DNA from: an uncultured Lachnospiraceae bacterium
GTDB taxonomy: Bacteria > Bacillota > Clostridia > Lachnospirales > Lachnospiraceae
Reading direction: 5' to 3'
NCBI GenBank assembly: GCA_949287925.1
Contig: CASEIR010000042.1
Span: forward strand, 1-51,774
DNA length: 51,774 nucleotides
Made by a program: the position numbers and the translations under genes. A model generated the notes under the pieces. It did no database searches, was not told the DNA's origin, and saw only the letters and a program-made list of their open reading frames with translations. This document shows positions 1-8,449 of the stretch, one piece after another. Numbering within the stretch: position 1 is the stretch's first letter; every line of letters begins with the position of its first letter.

Positions 1-699
1 TTTGAAAGCAGAGTCAGGTTCAGTGAGGTCGATCACCATAGACGGATTACGCTTCCGGCGATCATTAATTATTTTCAGGATTGCAGTACCTTTCAGTCGG
101 AAGAACTGGATCTGGGGCTTTCATTCTGTGAGAGACGGAAACGGGCCTGGGTGTTGTCTTTCTGGCAGGTAGAGGTAGAGCGTTATCCGGAATTGGGAGA
201 AGCGATCCGCGTCAGAACCTGGGCATCCGGGTTTCAGGGACTTTATGGATACCGCAACTTCTGTCTGGAAGATGAAGCGGGACATATGGCCGCCTATGCA
301 CATTCGGTCTGGGTTTATGTGGATACGGAAAAGGGACGGCCGGTGAAGGCTCTGCCTGAGGATATTGAAAAATATGGGACCGGAGAGCCGCTGGATATGG
401 AGTATGAATCCAGAAAAATCACACTTCCAAAACAGGCGGAGGAACAGCCCTCCTTCTTGGTGCGGAAGTATCACATTGACACCAATGAACACGTGAACAA
501 CTGCCAGTATGTACAGATGGCAATGGAACTGCTGCCGGAAGCGGAGGAAGTTTTTCATATGCGGGCAGAGTATAAGAAGTCTGCAGTTTATGGAGACAGG
601 ATCTGTCCGAAGCTGGCGGTAGAAAAAGACCGCAGGGTAGTGGAACTGTGTGATGAAACAGGAAAACCATATGCGGTAGTAGAAGTAAAAAGGAGATAA
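1..699 (+). CDS. Acyl-ACP thioesterase (5' end outside window)
   Basis: This enzyme hydrolyses acyl-acyl carrier protein to release free fatty acids in the cytoplasm. The frame is open from the first base, so the start codon lies upstream; 232 codons are visible. The start of the window encodes FESRVRFSEVDHHRRITL, typical of the first hot-dog domain of bacterial acyl-ACP thioesterases. The second hot-dog domain carries DTNEHVNNCQY at about residues 160–170 of the visible part, matching the family's Asn-x-His-x-Asn-Asn catalytic segment. It ends 3 bases before cvfB, whose ribosome binding site (AAGGAG) lies in its last codons, so the two are probably co-transcribed. Family assignment is firm; chain-length specificity cannot be read from sequence. 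Confidence 0.88.
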   Translation, partial: FESRVRFSEVDHHRRITLPAIINYFQDCSTFQSEELDLGLSFCERRKRAWVLSFWQVEVERYPELGEAIRVRTWASGFQGLYGYRNFCLEDEAGHMAAYAHSVWVYVDTEKGRPVKALPEDIEKYGTGEPLDMEYESRKITLPKQAEEQPSFLVRKYHIDTNEHVNNCQYVQMAMELLPEAEEVFHMRAEYKKSAVYGDRICPKLAVEKDRRVVELCDETGKPYAVVEVKRR

Positions 700-702
700 G
701 AG

Positions 703-1542
703 ATGGCAATTGCAGATGGACTGGGAAAAAAGAAAACGCTGATGGCAGTAAAGAAAGTGGATTTTGGCATGTATCTGGGAACACGTGAGGAACGGGTTCT
801 CCTGCCGAAAAAACAGGTGCCTTCCGGATTGGAGCTGGGAGATCCGGTAGAAGTGTTTCTGTATAAAGATTCGATGGACCGGCTGATCGCAACCACACAG
901 GAGCCAAAGCTTACTTTGGGAGAGCTGGCGGTGCTAAGGGTGGTGGAATGCGGAAGGATTGGAGCATTTCTGGACTGGGGACTGGAAAAGGATCTGCTGC
1001 TTCCTTTTAAAGAGCAGACGGCGAAGGTAAGAAAGGGAGACGAGGTTCTGGTGTCCCTTTATGTGGATAAGTCCGGGCGGCTGTGCGCCACAATGAAGGT
1101 TTATGAATTACTGCGTACGGATTCCCCATATCAGAAAGAGGATCTGGTGGAAGGAATTATCTATGATACCAGCGAACAGTTCGGGGTTTTTGTAGCGGTG
1201 GATGAAAAATACAGCGCGCTGATTCCCAGACGGGAAGCGTTTGGCAATCTGAAAGTGGGCGCCCGTGTGTCCGGCCGTGTCATCCGGGTCAGAGAAGATG
1301 GAAAGCTGGATCTGAGCGTCAGAGAGAAAGCTTACCTGCAGATGGATAAGGACGCACAGATGATCTGGGAACGGTTGGAGAAAAATGGAGGAACACTGCC
1401 GTTTACGGACAGATCAGATGCTGAATTAATCAAAACGGAATTGGGCCTTAGCAAGAATGCGTTCAAGCGGGCAGCAGGCCGTCTTTTAAAAGCTGGAAAA
1501 ATTACAATCAAAGAAAACTGCATTGAAATCCGGAAGTCATAA
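703..1542 (+). CDS. cvfB: CvfB-type S1 RNA-binding protein
   Basis: This 279-residue protein has three consecutive S1-like OB domains (about residues 5–65, 70–135 and 145–210) followed by a winged-helix domain at the C-terminus (about 215–275, including SKNAFKRAAGRLLKAGKI). That order and length match the CvfB/YitL family, which binds RNA and affects virulence-factor expression in Staphylococcus. The GxFLDWGLEKDLLLPF and FGVFVAVDEKYSALIP stretches are typical S1 strands. The ATG is preceded by AAAAGGAGATAAGAG. It is probably co-transcribed with the thioesterase gene, and its 3' end contains a candidate promoter for the next gene. Function in this organism is inferred only from the family. Confidence 0.88.
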   Translation: MAIADGLGKKKTLMAVKKVDFGMYLGTREERVLLPKKQVPSGLELGDPVEVFLYKDSMDRLIATTQEPKLTLGELAVLRVVECGRIGAFLDWGLEKDLLLPFKEQTAKVRKGDEVLVSLYVDKSGRLCATMKVYELLRTDSPYQKEDLVEGIIYDTSEQFGVFVAVDEKYSALIPRREAFGNLKVGARVSGRVIRVREDGKLDLSVREKAYLQMDKDAQMIWERLEKNGGTLPFTDRSDAELIKTELGLSKNAFKRAAGRLLKAGKITIKENCIEIRKS

Positions 1543-1550
1543 GTTATAAT
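1523..1550 (+). promoter_or_regulatory. Candidate sigma-A promoter for the HPr-like–dnaE genes
   Basis: TTGAAA (1523–1528) and TATAAT (1545–1550) are separated by 16 bases. The site straddles the cvfB stop codon and lies 34 bases upstream of the HPr-like ATG. The -10 box is a perfect consensus and the spacer is one base short of optimal. Confidence 0.55.
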
Positions 1551-1583
1551 GAAGGGCAGAAGAATAAGGAAGGAGAGGGACCG

Positions 1584-1817
1584 ATGAAGGTAAAGAATAT
1601 TACGAATATTGAAAAGTTTTTCAGCGTTGTTGATTCCTGTAACGGCAGAGTAGAGTTGGTGACGGGAGAGGGGGACAGACTGAACCTGAAGTCTAAGCTT
1701 TCGCAGTATGTTTCCATGTCTGATATTTTCTCCAAAGGGGAGATCCCGGAACTGGAGATTGTTGCATATGAACAGGAAGATATTGATAAACTGGCTAGCT
1801 TTATGGTGAACGGCTAA
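1584..1817 (+). CDS. Small HPr-like (Crh-like) protein lacking the phospho-histidine
   Basis: This 77-residue protein has a strong ribosome binding site (GGAAGGAGAGGGACCG before ATG). No motif gives it an enzymatic role. By eye its beta-alpha pattern resembles HPr: VELVTGEGDRLNLKSKL aligns with the strand-turn-helix around the regulatory Ser46 of HPr/Crh (LKS, here Ser37), and the C-terminal strand and helix EIVAYEQEDIDKLASFM fits the end of HPr. The segment that would carry the catalytic His15 (GxHARPA) is absent. A small HPr-family gene next to dnaE and pfkA is, from memory, a recurring clostridial arrangement, which supports the reading. It could equally be called a conserved hypothetical protein; the HPr-like fold is an inference. 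Confidence 0.6.
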   Translation: MKVKNITNIEKFFSVVDSCNGRVELVTGEGDRLNLKSKLSQYVSMSDIFSKGEIPELEIVAYEQEDIDKLASFMVNG

Positions 1818-1864
1818 TCTGTCCGGGGAACACAAAAGCCAGAAGCAGGGAAAGCGAGAGAAAT

Positions 1865-4800
1865 ATGAGTTTTGTACATCTGCATGTCCACACGGAATAC
1901 AGTCTGCTGGACGGGTCGAATAAGATAAAGGAATGTATATCCAGAGTGAAAGAACTGGGAATGGACAGCGTGGCAATCACAGATCATGGCGTTATGTTTG
2001 GCGTTATTGATTTTTACCGTGCCGCAAAGGCTGCCGGGATCCGGCCGATCCTGGGCTGCGAGGTCTATGTGGCTCCGGGAAGCCGGTTTGATAAAGAAGC
2101 GGCGGGCAGTGGAGACGACAAGTATTATCATCTGGTGCTGTTGGCGGAAAATGATCTGGGATACCATAATCTGATCAAGATCGTATCCCGGGGATTCACG
2201 GAAGGGTATTATTACAAACCGAGAGTAGATCTGGAGGTCTTAAGAGAATATCACGAGGGATTGATTGCGCTGAGCGCCTGTCTGGCGGGAGAAGTGCAGA
2301 AGAATATCCTCCGGGGCATGTACGCAGAAGCGAAGGAGGCGGCGCTGCGGTACCGGGATATTTTCGGAGAAGGGAATTTCTTTCTGGAGCTTCAGGATCA
2401 CGGGATGCAGGAGCAGCGGCTGGTGAATCAGTCTTTGCTCCGGATGTCTCAGGAGACGGGAATCGATCTGGTGGCTACCAACGATGTACACTACACATAT
2501 GCGGAAGATGAAAAACCCCACGACATCCTGCTCTGTATCCAGACTGGTAAGAAACTGGCGGATGAAGACCGGATGCGTTATGAGGGCGGTCAGTATTACC
2601 TGAAGTCTGAAGAAGAGATGCGGGAGCTGTTCCCTTATGCGCTGCATGCGTTGGAGAATACACAGCGGATTGCAGACCGGTGCAATGTAGAAATCGAGTT
2701 CGGTGTGACCAAGCTGCCCAAATATGATGTGCCGGAGGGATATACCTCCTGGGAATATCTGAAGGAGCTGTGTTATCAGGGGCTGGAAGCTCATTATCCG
2801 GGCGGGGATGACGCACTGAAAGAGCGTCTGGAATATGAACTATCTACGATCCGTTCCATGGGGTATGTGGATTATTTTCTGATTGTATGGGATTTTATTA
2901 ATTATGCAAGGAATCAGGGGATCATGGTGGGACCGGGAAGAGGATCCGCCGCAGGAAGTATCGTGTCCTACTGTCTGGGGATTACCAGCATTGACCCCAT
3001 CAAATACCAGCTCCTGTTTGAGCGGTTCCTGAATCCCGAACGGGTATCCATGCCGGATATTGATGTGGATTTCTGTTTTGAACGGAGACAGGAAGTGATT
3101 GATTATGTGGTAAACAAGTACGGATCTGACCGTGTGGTTCAGATTGTCACCTTTGGTACCATGGCGGCTAAGGGAGTGATCCGTGACGTGGGAAGAGTCA
3201 TGGATCTTCCTTATGGATATGTGGACAGTATCGCAAAAATGATACCGGCGGAGCTGAATATTACGCTGAACAGGGCGCTGACCATGAATCCGGAACTGAA
3301 GAAGCTGTACCAGGAGGATGATCAGGTGCGGGAACTGATCGATATGTCGAAGCGGCTGGAAGGTCTTCCCAGACATACGTCCATGCATGCGGCCGGCGTT
3401 GTGATCGGCCAGAAGGCAATTGATGAATTTGTTCCGCTTTCTCTGGGATCGGATGGTTCTGTTACGACCCAGTTTACCATGACCACTCTGGAAGAACTGG
3501 GACTGCTTAAGATGGATTTCCTGGGGCTTCGGACACTGACTGTGATTCAGGACGCAGCCAGGCTGGCCGGAGAATCTTCTGGGAAAGCAATCGATATCAA
3601 TCAGATTGATTATGATGACAAAGCGGTTCTGGCATCCATCGGAACGGGACGGACAGACGGTGTGTTCCAGTTGGAAAGCGGCGGAATGAAAAGTTTCATG
3701 AAAGAATTAAAGCCGCAGAGCCTGGAAGATATTATTGCCGGAATTTCCCTGTACCGCCCTGGACCGATGGATTTTATCCCCCAGTATATTAAAGGAAAGA
3801 ACCATCCCGAGCGGATTACTTATGATTGTCCGCAGCTGGAACCGATTCTGTCGCCTACCTACGGTTGTATTGTATACCAGGAGCAGGTCATGCAGATTGT
3901 ACGGGATCTGGCCGGCTATACCCTTGGCCGCAGCGATCTTTTACGCCGGGCCATGTCGAAGAAAAAAGGCGATGTGATGCAAAAGGAACGGCAGAATTTC
4001 GTCTATGGAAATGAGGCGGAAGGGGTTCCGGGATGTATAGCCCGGGGAATCAGCGAGCAGACGGCGAATAAGATTTATGATGAAATGATCGATTTCGCCA
4101 AGTATGCGTTTAATAAATCCCATGCAGCTGCTTATGCGGTGGTATCATATCAGACAGCCTGGTTAAAATATTATTATCCGGTGGAGTTCATGGCGGCGCT
4201 TATGACATCGGTTATCGATAATTCCGGGAAGGTTTCGGAATATATCTACACTTGCAGGCAGATGGGAATCGACGTTCTGCCGCCGGATATCAATCAGGGA
4301 GTGGGAAGCTTTTCTGTGGATCATGGGAAGATCCGCTACGGACTGGCGGCGATTAAAAGCGTGGGCCGCCCGGTGATTGAAGCCATCCTTGCGGAGCGGA
4401 AGGAACGGGGACCCTACAAAACACTGAAAGATTTTGTGGAAAGGCTTTCGGGCAGGGAAGTGAATAAGCGGACCATAGAAAGCTTCATTAAGTCGGGCGC
4501 TTTCGACAGCCTGGGAGGGACTCGCAAGCAGTTCATGATCATCTATGTGCAGGTGATGGATCAGGCAGCCCGGGAGCGGAAGTATTCTATGACCGGGCAG
4601 ATGTCACTGTTTGATATGGTAGATGACGATCAGAAAGCGGAATTTGATATTCCTATGCCGGATGTGGGAGAATATGAGAAGGAGACGAAGCTGGCATTTG
4701 AAAAGGAAGTGCTGGGCGTCTATCTGACCGGTCATCCCATGGAAGAATACGAGGAAAAATGGAAGAAGAACATTACCCGTACAACCCTGGATTTCCAGTA

Positions 4801-5341
4801 TGATGAAGAGACCCGCAGGACGAAGGTCCGTGACGGAGCCAGAGAGACTGTGGGAGGGATCATTACAGGAAAGACCATCAAGTATACAAGGAATAATAAG
4901 GTGATGGCGTTCCTTACACTGGAAGACCTGGCCGGATCTGTGGAAATTGTGGTGTTCCCAAGAGATTATGAAAAGGCGCAGCAGTATCTGGAAGAAGACA
5001 GTAAGGTGTTTATAAGGGGGCGGGTGTCGGAAGAGGATGAGGCGGCCAGCAAGCTGATCTGCGAATCAGTGATCCCCTTTGAACAGACGAAGAAGGAACT
5101 GTGGCTTCAGTATTCCGATAAGGCGGCATACCTGGAAGGAGAAGAGGAGCTTTTGAAACTTCTGGAAGATTCGGACGGAGAGGATTCCGTGATAATATAC
5201 TGCAGGAAAGAGAAAGCAATTAAGAGGCTTCCCCCGTCAAAAAGCGTGAATGCGGATAAAATTCTCTTGAGCAAGTTGACGAATTATCTGGGGGAAAGTT
5301 GTGTAAAACTGATAGAAAAAGCCATTGAAAACAATCATTAA
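1865..5341 (+). CDS. dnaE: DNA polymerase III subunit alpha, DnaE type
   Basis: This is a replicative polymerase of 1158 residues, the usual length for DnaE (DnaE1/DnaE3 class) and without the inserted exonuclease of PolC. It opens with a PHP domain (FVHLHVHTEYSLLDGSNK, ITDHGVMFGVIDFY). The C-family polymerase active site includes PDIDVDFCFERR with Asp398 and Asp400. A helix-hairpin-helix region follows, then an OB-fold (about 970–1060, ETVGGIITGKTIKYTRNNKV) that binds single-stranded DNA. The frame is intact. The start ATG has only a weak upstream purine stretch (GCGAGAG). It sits 47 bases after the HPr-like gene and 66 bases before pfkA, so a dnaE transcript may run into pfkA. Confidence 0.97.
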   Translation: MSFVHLHVHTEYSLLDGSNKIKECISRVKELGMDSVAITDHGVMFGVIDFYRAAKAAGIRPILGCEVYVAPGSRFDKEAAGSGDDKYYHLVLLAENDLGYHNLIKIVSRGFTEGYYYKPRVDLEVLREYHEGLIALSACLAGEVQKNILRGMYAEAKEAALRYRDIFGEGNFFLELQDHGMQEQRLVNQSLLRMSQETGIDLVATNDVHYTYAEDEKPHDILLCIQTGKKLADEDRMRYEGGQYYLKSEEEMRELFPYALHALENTQRIADRCNVEIEFGVTKLPKYDVPEGYTSWEYLKELCYQGLEAHYPGGDDALKERLEYELSTIRSMGYVDYFLIVWDFINYARNQGIMVGPGRGSAAGSIVSYCLGITSIDPIKYQLLFERFLNPERVSMPDIDVDFCFERRQEVIDYVVNKYGSDRVVQIVTFGTMAAKGVIRDVGRVMDLPYGYVDSIAKMIPAELNITLNRALTMNPELKKLYQEDDQVRELIDMSKRLEGLPRHTSMHAAGVVIGQKAIDEFVPLSLGSDGSVTTQFTMTTLEELGLLKMDFLGLRTLTVIQDAARLAGESSGKAIDINQIDYDDKAVLASIGTGRTDGVFQLESGGMKSFMKELKPQSLEDIIAGISLYRPGPMDFIPQYIKGKNHPERITYDCPQLEPILSPTYGCIVYQEQVMQIVRDLAGYTLGRSDLLRRAMSKKKGDVMQKERQNFVYGNEAEGVPGCIARGISEQTANKIYDEMIDFAKYAFNKSHAAAYAVVSYQTAWLKYYYPVEFMAALMTSVIDNSGKVSEYIYTCRQMGIDVLPPDINQGVGSFSVDHGKIRYGLAAIKSVGRPVIEAILAERKERGPYKTLKDFVERLSGREVNKRTIESFIKSGAFDSLGGTRKQFMIIYVQVMDQAARERKYSMTGQMSLFDMVDDDQKAEFDIPMPDVGEYEKETKLAFEKEVLGVYLTGHPMEEYEEKWKKNITRTTLDFQYDEETRRTKVRDGARETVGGIITGKTIKYTRNNKVMAFLTLEDLAGSVEIVVFPRDYEKAQQYLEEDSKVFIRGRVSEEDEAASKLICESVIPFEQTKKELWLQYSDKAAYLEGEEELLKLLEDSDGEDSVIIYCRKEKAIKRLPPSKSVNADKILLSKLTNYLGESCVKLIEKAIENNH

Positions 5342-5407
5342 TTACGGTAAAATGTTGCACGAGAGAGGTAGTAATAGTTTGATAAGAATACAATGGAGGA
5401 ATGAATC

Positions 5408-6385
5408 ATGGCAGACAAAGTAATTCGTACGATTGGTGTCCTGACGAGTGGTGGAGATGCACCGGGAATGAACGCTGCAATCCGCGCGGTAGTAAGAACT
5501 GCGCTGGGAAAAGGCTTGAAGGTAAGAGGTATTCGTAAAGGCTACCAGGGGCTTTTGAATGAGGAAATCATTGATCTCTCAGCCAGAGATGTATCTGATA
5601 CGATCCAGCGGGGAGGTACCATTCTTCAGACGGCCCGTTGTGAAGAGATGCGTACAGAAGAAGGGCAGCAGAAAGCTGCTGCGATCTGTAAGAAATACGG
5701 AATTGACGGACTGGTGGTAATTGGAGGAGACGGTTCCTTTGCGGGCGCGCAGAAACTGGCACATTTCGGCGTCAACACAGTAGGTATTCCAGGAACCATC
5801 GATCTGGATATTGCCTGTACGGAATATACAATTGGTTTTGATACGGCCGTAAATACAGCCATGGAAGCAATTGACAAAGTGCGTGACACATCCACATCTC
5901 ATGAAAGATGTTCCATCATCGAGGTAATGGGAAGAGACGCAGGATATCTGGCTCTGTGGTGCGGTATTGCGAATGGCGCGGAGAGAATCCTGATGCCGGA
6001 AGAGCATGATTATGATGAAGCTGCAATCGTGGCAGATATCCAGGAATGCAGAAAGCGCGGCAAGAAGAATTATATTATCATCAATGCGGAGGGAATCGGT
6101 GATTCCATTAATATGGCGAAGAGAATTGAAGAAGCTACCGGAATGGAGACCAGAGCCACCATTATCGGACATATGCAGAGGGGAGGAAGTCCGACCTGTA
6201 AAGACCGTGTTTATGCTTCTATTATGGGAGCTATGGCAGTGGATCTTCTCCTGCAGGGTAAGAGCAATCGTGTCGTAGGATATAAACATGGACAGTATGT
6301 AGATTTCGATATCGATGAGGCGCTTGGTATGAAGAAAGCAATTCCGGAATACCAGTATGAAATTGCAAAACAGCTTGCGTTATAG
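5408..6385 (+). CDS. pfkA: 6-phosphofructokinase, ATP-dependent
   Basis: The enzyme phosphorylates fructose 6-phosphate to fructose 1,6-bisphosphate in glycolysis. At 325 residues it has the standard length of bacterial PfkA. The N-terminal LTSGGDAPGMNAAIRAVVR binds ATP, and GGDGSFAGA has Gly after GGD as expected for ATP rather than pyrophosphate users. The catalytic loop reads PGTIDLDIACTEYTIGFDTA: the catalytic Asp of TID is kept, but the usual Asn of TIDND is Leu. MGRDAGYLAL and HMQRGGSPT contribute to substrate binding. A good ribosome binding site (GGAGGAATGAATC) precedes ATG. A weak promoter-like TTGCAC/TTTGAT pair lies at 5355–5383. It ends at a strong terminator. Confidence 0.95.
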   Translation: MADKVIRTIGVLTSGGDAPGMNAAIRAVVRTALGKGLKVRGIRKGYQGLLNEEIIDLSARDVSDTIQRGGTILQTARCEEMRTEEGQQKAAAICKKYGIDGLVVIGGDGSFAGAQKLAHFGVNTVGIPGTIDLDIACTEYTIGFDTAVNTAMEAIDKVRDTSTSHERCSIIEVMGRDAGYLALWCGIANGAERILMPEEHDYDEAAIVADIQECRKRGKKNYIIINAEGIGDSINMAKRIEEATGMETRATIIGHMQRGGSPTCKDRVYASIMGAMAVDLLLQGKSNRVVGYKHGQYVDFDIDEALGMKKAIPEYQYEIAKQLAL

Positions 6386-6401
6386 GATTAAAAATTAAGA
6401 T

Positions 6402-6457
6402 GGGGTCAGGTCTTTCTGTTGAAAACCGTGGGTTTCACAGGGATCTGACCCCTTTTT
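6402..6457 (+). terminator. Terminator after pfkA, REP-like arms
   Basis: GGGGTCAG (6402–6409) pairs perfectly with CTGACCCC (6445–6452), the inner part (CTGTTGAAA against TTTCACAG) can extend the stem with a bulge, and five Ts follow at 6453–6457. The arms resemble TGGGGTCAG-type repeats that occur as dispersed palindromes in many bacteria. Confidence 0.75.
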
Positions 6458-6459
6458 AC

Positions 6460-6488
6460 TTGAATTTCTGGCTGGCAGCGGTTACAAT
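6460..6488 (+). promoter_or_regulatory. Candidate promoter of murI
   Basis: TTGAAT (6460–6465), 17-base spacer, TACAAT (6483–6488). It starts three bases after the pfkA terminator T-run and lies just ahead of the murI ribosome binding site, so it would give a very short leader. Confidence 0.55.
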
Positions 6489-6526
6489 GTGTAATACGGA
6501 TAAAGATGCAAAGGAGTCGTTTGGTT

Positions 6527-7348
6527 GTGGATATTAAGAGCAGGAAGACAGCGCCGGTAGGTGTGTTTGATTCGGGAGTCGGAGGGCTGACGGTGGCAAG
6601 AGAGATTATGCGCCAATTGCCGAACGAGAATATTGTGTATTTCGGAGATACGGCCAGGGTGCCCTATGGGAGCAAGTCCAGGAACAACATTATACGGTTC
6701 TCCAGGCAGATTGTACATTTTCTGCAGACAAAGGATGTGAAAGCAATTGTTATCGCCTGCAATACGGCCAGTGCGCTGGCGCTGGATACGATACAGGAGG
6801 AAATCGACATCCCGATCATGGGGGTAATTGTTCCCGGCGCGCGGGCAGCGGTCCGGGAGACAAGGAATGGAATAATCGGAGTGGCCGGTACGGAGGCTAC
6901 GATCCGGAGCGAGACATATACGAAGGTGATCCGGTCTCTTCGTCCGGATGCGAAAGTCATTGGCCAACCTTGTCCGCTGTTTGTGCCGCTGGTGGAGGAA
7001 GGTTTTGCCAAGCATCCGATTACAGAGGAAGTGATCGATATCTATCTGTCTTCTATGAAGGCGACGGATATTGATACTATGATTCTTGGATGTACCCATT
7101 ATCCGCTGCTGCGGTCCAGAATTATTGCCTATTTTGGCGAGAAGGTACATATTGTGAATCCTGCCTATGAGACAGCCATGGATCTGAAAAAGGTGCTGGA
7201 AGAACAGGGAATCCTGAATGATGCGGGACAGCCGGCGAGATACGACTTTTATGTCAGCGACACGGCGGAGAAGTTTACGGAATTTGCCAATTCCATTCTT
7301 CCCTATGATGTGGCGGCCACCCGGCAGATCAATATAGAGGAATATTAG
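6527..7348 (+). CDS. murI: Glutamate racemase
   Basis: This enzyme converts L-glutamate to D-glutamate for peptidoglycan precursors. The protein contains both catalytic cysteines in their usual settings, IACNTASA and LGCTHYPLL, and the opening motif PVGVFDSGVGGLTVAREI. I chose GTG at 6527 because AAGGAG at 6511–6516 sits 10 bases upstream; an in-frame ATG at 6506 would place that ribosome binding site inside the gene, and a TTG at 6521 is too close to it. From GTG the protein is 273 residues, in the normal range. The next gene follows after 8 bases, so the two form an operon. The identification is firm; the exact start is less so. Confidence 0.93.
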   Translation: MDIKSRKTAPVGVFDSGVGGLTVAREIMRQLPNENIVYFGDTARVPYGSKSRNNIIRFSRQIVHFLQTKDVKAIVIACNTASALALDTIQEEIDIPIMGVIVPGARAAVRETRNGIIGVAGTEATIRSETYTKVIRSLRPDAKVIGQPCPLFVPLVEEGFAKHPITEEVIDIYLSSMKATDIDTMILGCTHYPLLRSRIIAYFGEKVHIVNPAYETAMDLKKVLEEQGILNDAGQPARYDFYVSDTAEKFTEFANSILPYDVAATRQINIEEY

Positions 7349-7356
7349 GAGACGAT

Positions 7357-7824
7357 ATGACAAAAGAAGTATTGCTGAGTATATCCGGTCTTCACTATGA
7401 TATGACCGGAATCACGGAAGAAGACGGAACAGAGGAAGAGAATGTACCGATCGAAGTAATCACTCCGGCGTCTTATTATTGGAAAGACGGAAAGCATTAT
7501 GTGGTTTATGACGAGGTGGTGGAAGGGCTTCCCGGTACGATCCGCAATAAGATTCGGATTACGGACGGGCGGCTGCTGGAGATCATGAAGAGTGGAATTT
7601 CCAATGCCCATATGGTATTCGAGAAGGACAAGATCAACATGGCCCAGTATGAAACGCCTTACGGGGAACTGCTGGTCGGAATCCATACAAAAGATATGAA
7701 AGTAGAAGAGACGGAAGATCTGATCGATGTGCGGGTCAACTATGCGTTGGATATCAATGGAGAAGCGGTGGCGGACTGCAATATTGTGCTGCAGATCAAG
7801 AGTCATTCCGGTATCAGAGAATAA
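7357..7824 (+). CDS. DUF1934 (YwiB-type) beta-barrel protein
   Basis: This 155-residue protein has the features of the DUF1934 family: a single small beta-barrel related to lipocalins, with the typical core segments YYWKDGKHYVVYDEV and MVFEKDKINMAQYETPYGELL. The later strands VRVNYALDINGE and ADCNIVLQIKS complete the barrel. No catalytic residues are known for the family and no precise function is established; the cytoplasmic ligand is unknown. It lies 8 bases downstream of murI with ATTAGGAGACGAT as ribosome binding site, so a link to cell-wall growth is possible but rests only on position. Confidence 0.82.
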   Translation: MTKEVLLSISGLHYDMTGITEEDGTEEENVPIEVITPASYYWKDGKHYVVYDEVVEGLPGTIRNKIRITDGRLLEIMKSGISNAHMVFEKDKINMAQYETPYGELLVGIHTKDMKVEETEDLIDVRVNYALDINGEAVADCNIVLQIKSHSGIRE

Positions 7825-7865
7825 AAAACAGTGGATGCTGATGATAACAGTATCCACTGTTTTTA
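7824..7865. terminator. Bidirectional terminator between convergent genes
   Basis: ACAGTGGAT (7828–7836) pairs with ATCCACTGT (7852–7860), flanked by A and T runs on both sides. It ends the murI transcript on plus and the 7875–8315 gene on minus. Confidence 0.8.
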
Positions 7866-7874
7866 TGTACCTGA

Positions 7875-8315
7875 TTACCGGTTCCGCAGTCTTGCGAAAA
7901 ATCCTTTCTTTTTCTGCGGTGTCTCCAGCGGCCCGCGGATTCCCTTGACCGCTGTAATATAGATTCCGCTGACGGTTGCCTTGACTTCCTTTTTGACAGG
8001 AATCAGCGGGTAGATCTGGGCATCGCACATCAGTGTCATGATCTTCGGGCCGACCTTGGCTTTGACGATCGGAACCTTGGAGCGGCGAAGATACTTCGGA
8101 GTGCTCTCTAATACGATGGATGGAAGCCCGGATTCTTTGAGCTTCATCTTTCGTTTGTCAATGATCAGCATGGACACGGTCTGTGCCATTGCGTCCAGCT
8201 GTTCCTGCTGAGCAGCCTGTTTCTTTTCCGCTTTTTTTCCAAGAATGTATAATACGATGCAGGCAATGATTAATATTACCAGAATCACAAGTAATACGAT
8301 GGTTAACGTACTCAC
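7875..8315 (-). CDS. Single-pass membrane protein of unknown function
   Basis: This 146-residue protein begins with one transmembrane helix (STLTIVLLVILVILIIACIV) followed by a basic stretch GKKAEKKQ, predicting a cytoplasmic C-terminal domain. That domain contains a predicted helix (QEQLDAMAQTVSMLIIDKRKMKL) and a beta-rich region rich in Val, Ile and Lys (VPIVKAKVGPKIMTLMCDAQ). The GTG start at 8315 is preceded on the minus strand by GAGGAGGTTCACC, which is far better than the upstream ATG at 8348. I do not recognise the family with certainty; small proteins of this design are common in Lachnospiraceae and are annotated as hypothetical. It is a single-gene unit that converges on the murI operon. 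Confidence 0.7.
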   Translation of the reverse strand: MSTLTIVLLVILVILIIACIVLYILGKKAEKKQAAQQEQLDAMAQTVSMLIIDKRKMKLKESGLPSIVLESTPKYLRRSKVPIVKAKVGPKIMTLMCDAQIYPLIPVKKEVKATVSGIYITAVKGIRGPLETPQKKKGFFARLRNR

Positions 8316-8397
8316 GGTGAACCTCCTCATAGTGTTTTTTTCATGCATTTCATTTTATCATTCTTTGGGGACAAGTGCAAGAGATTTGCGATTTTAG

Positions 8398-8427
8398 GGT
8401 TACTTTTCTGGGGATAGCAGGTATAAT
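8398..8427 (+). promoter_or_regulatory. Candidate promoter of cardiolipin synthase
   Basis: TATAAT at 8422–8427 is a perfect -10 box, 22 bases before the cls start. The -35 region is poor (GGTTAC at 8398–8403 with an 18-base spacer). Confidence 0.45.
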
Positions 8428-8449
8428 AAAGAAACGGGAGGGAAAAGGT

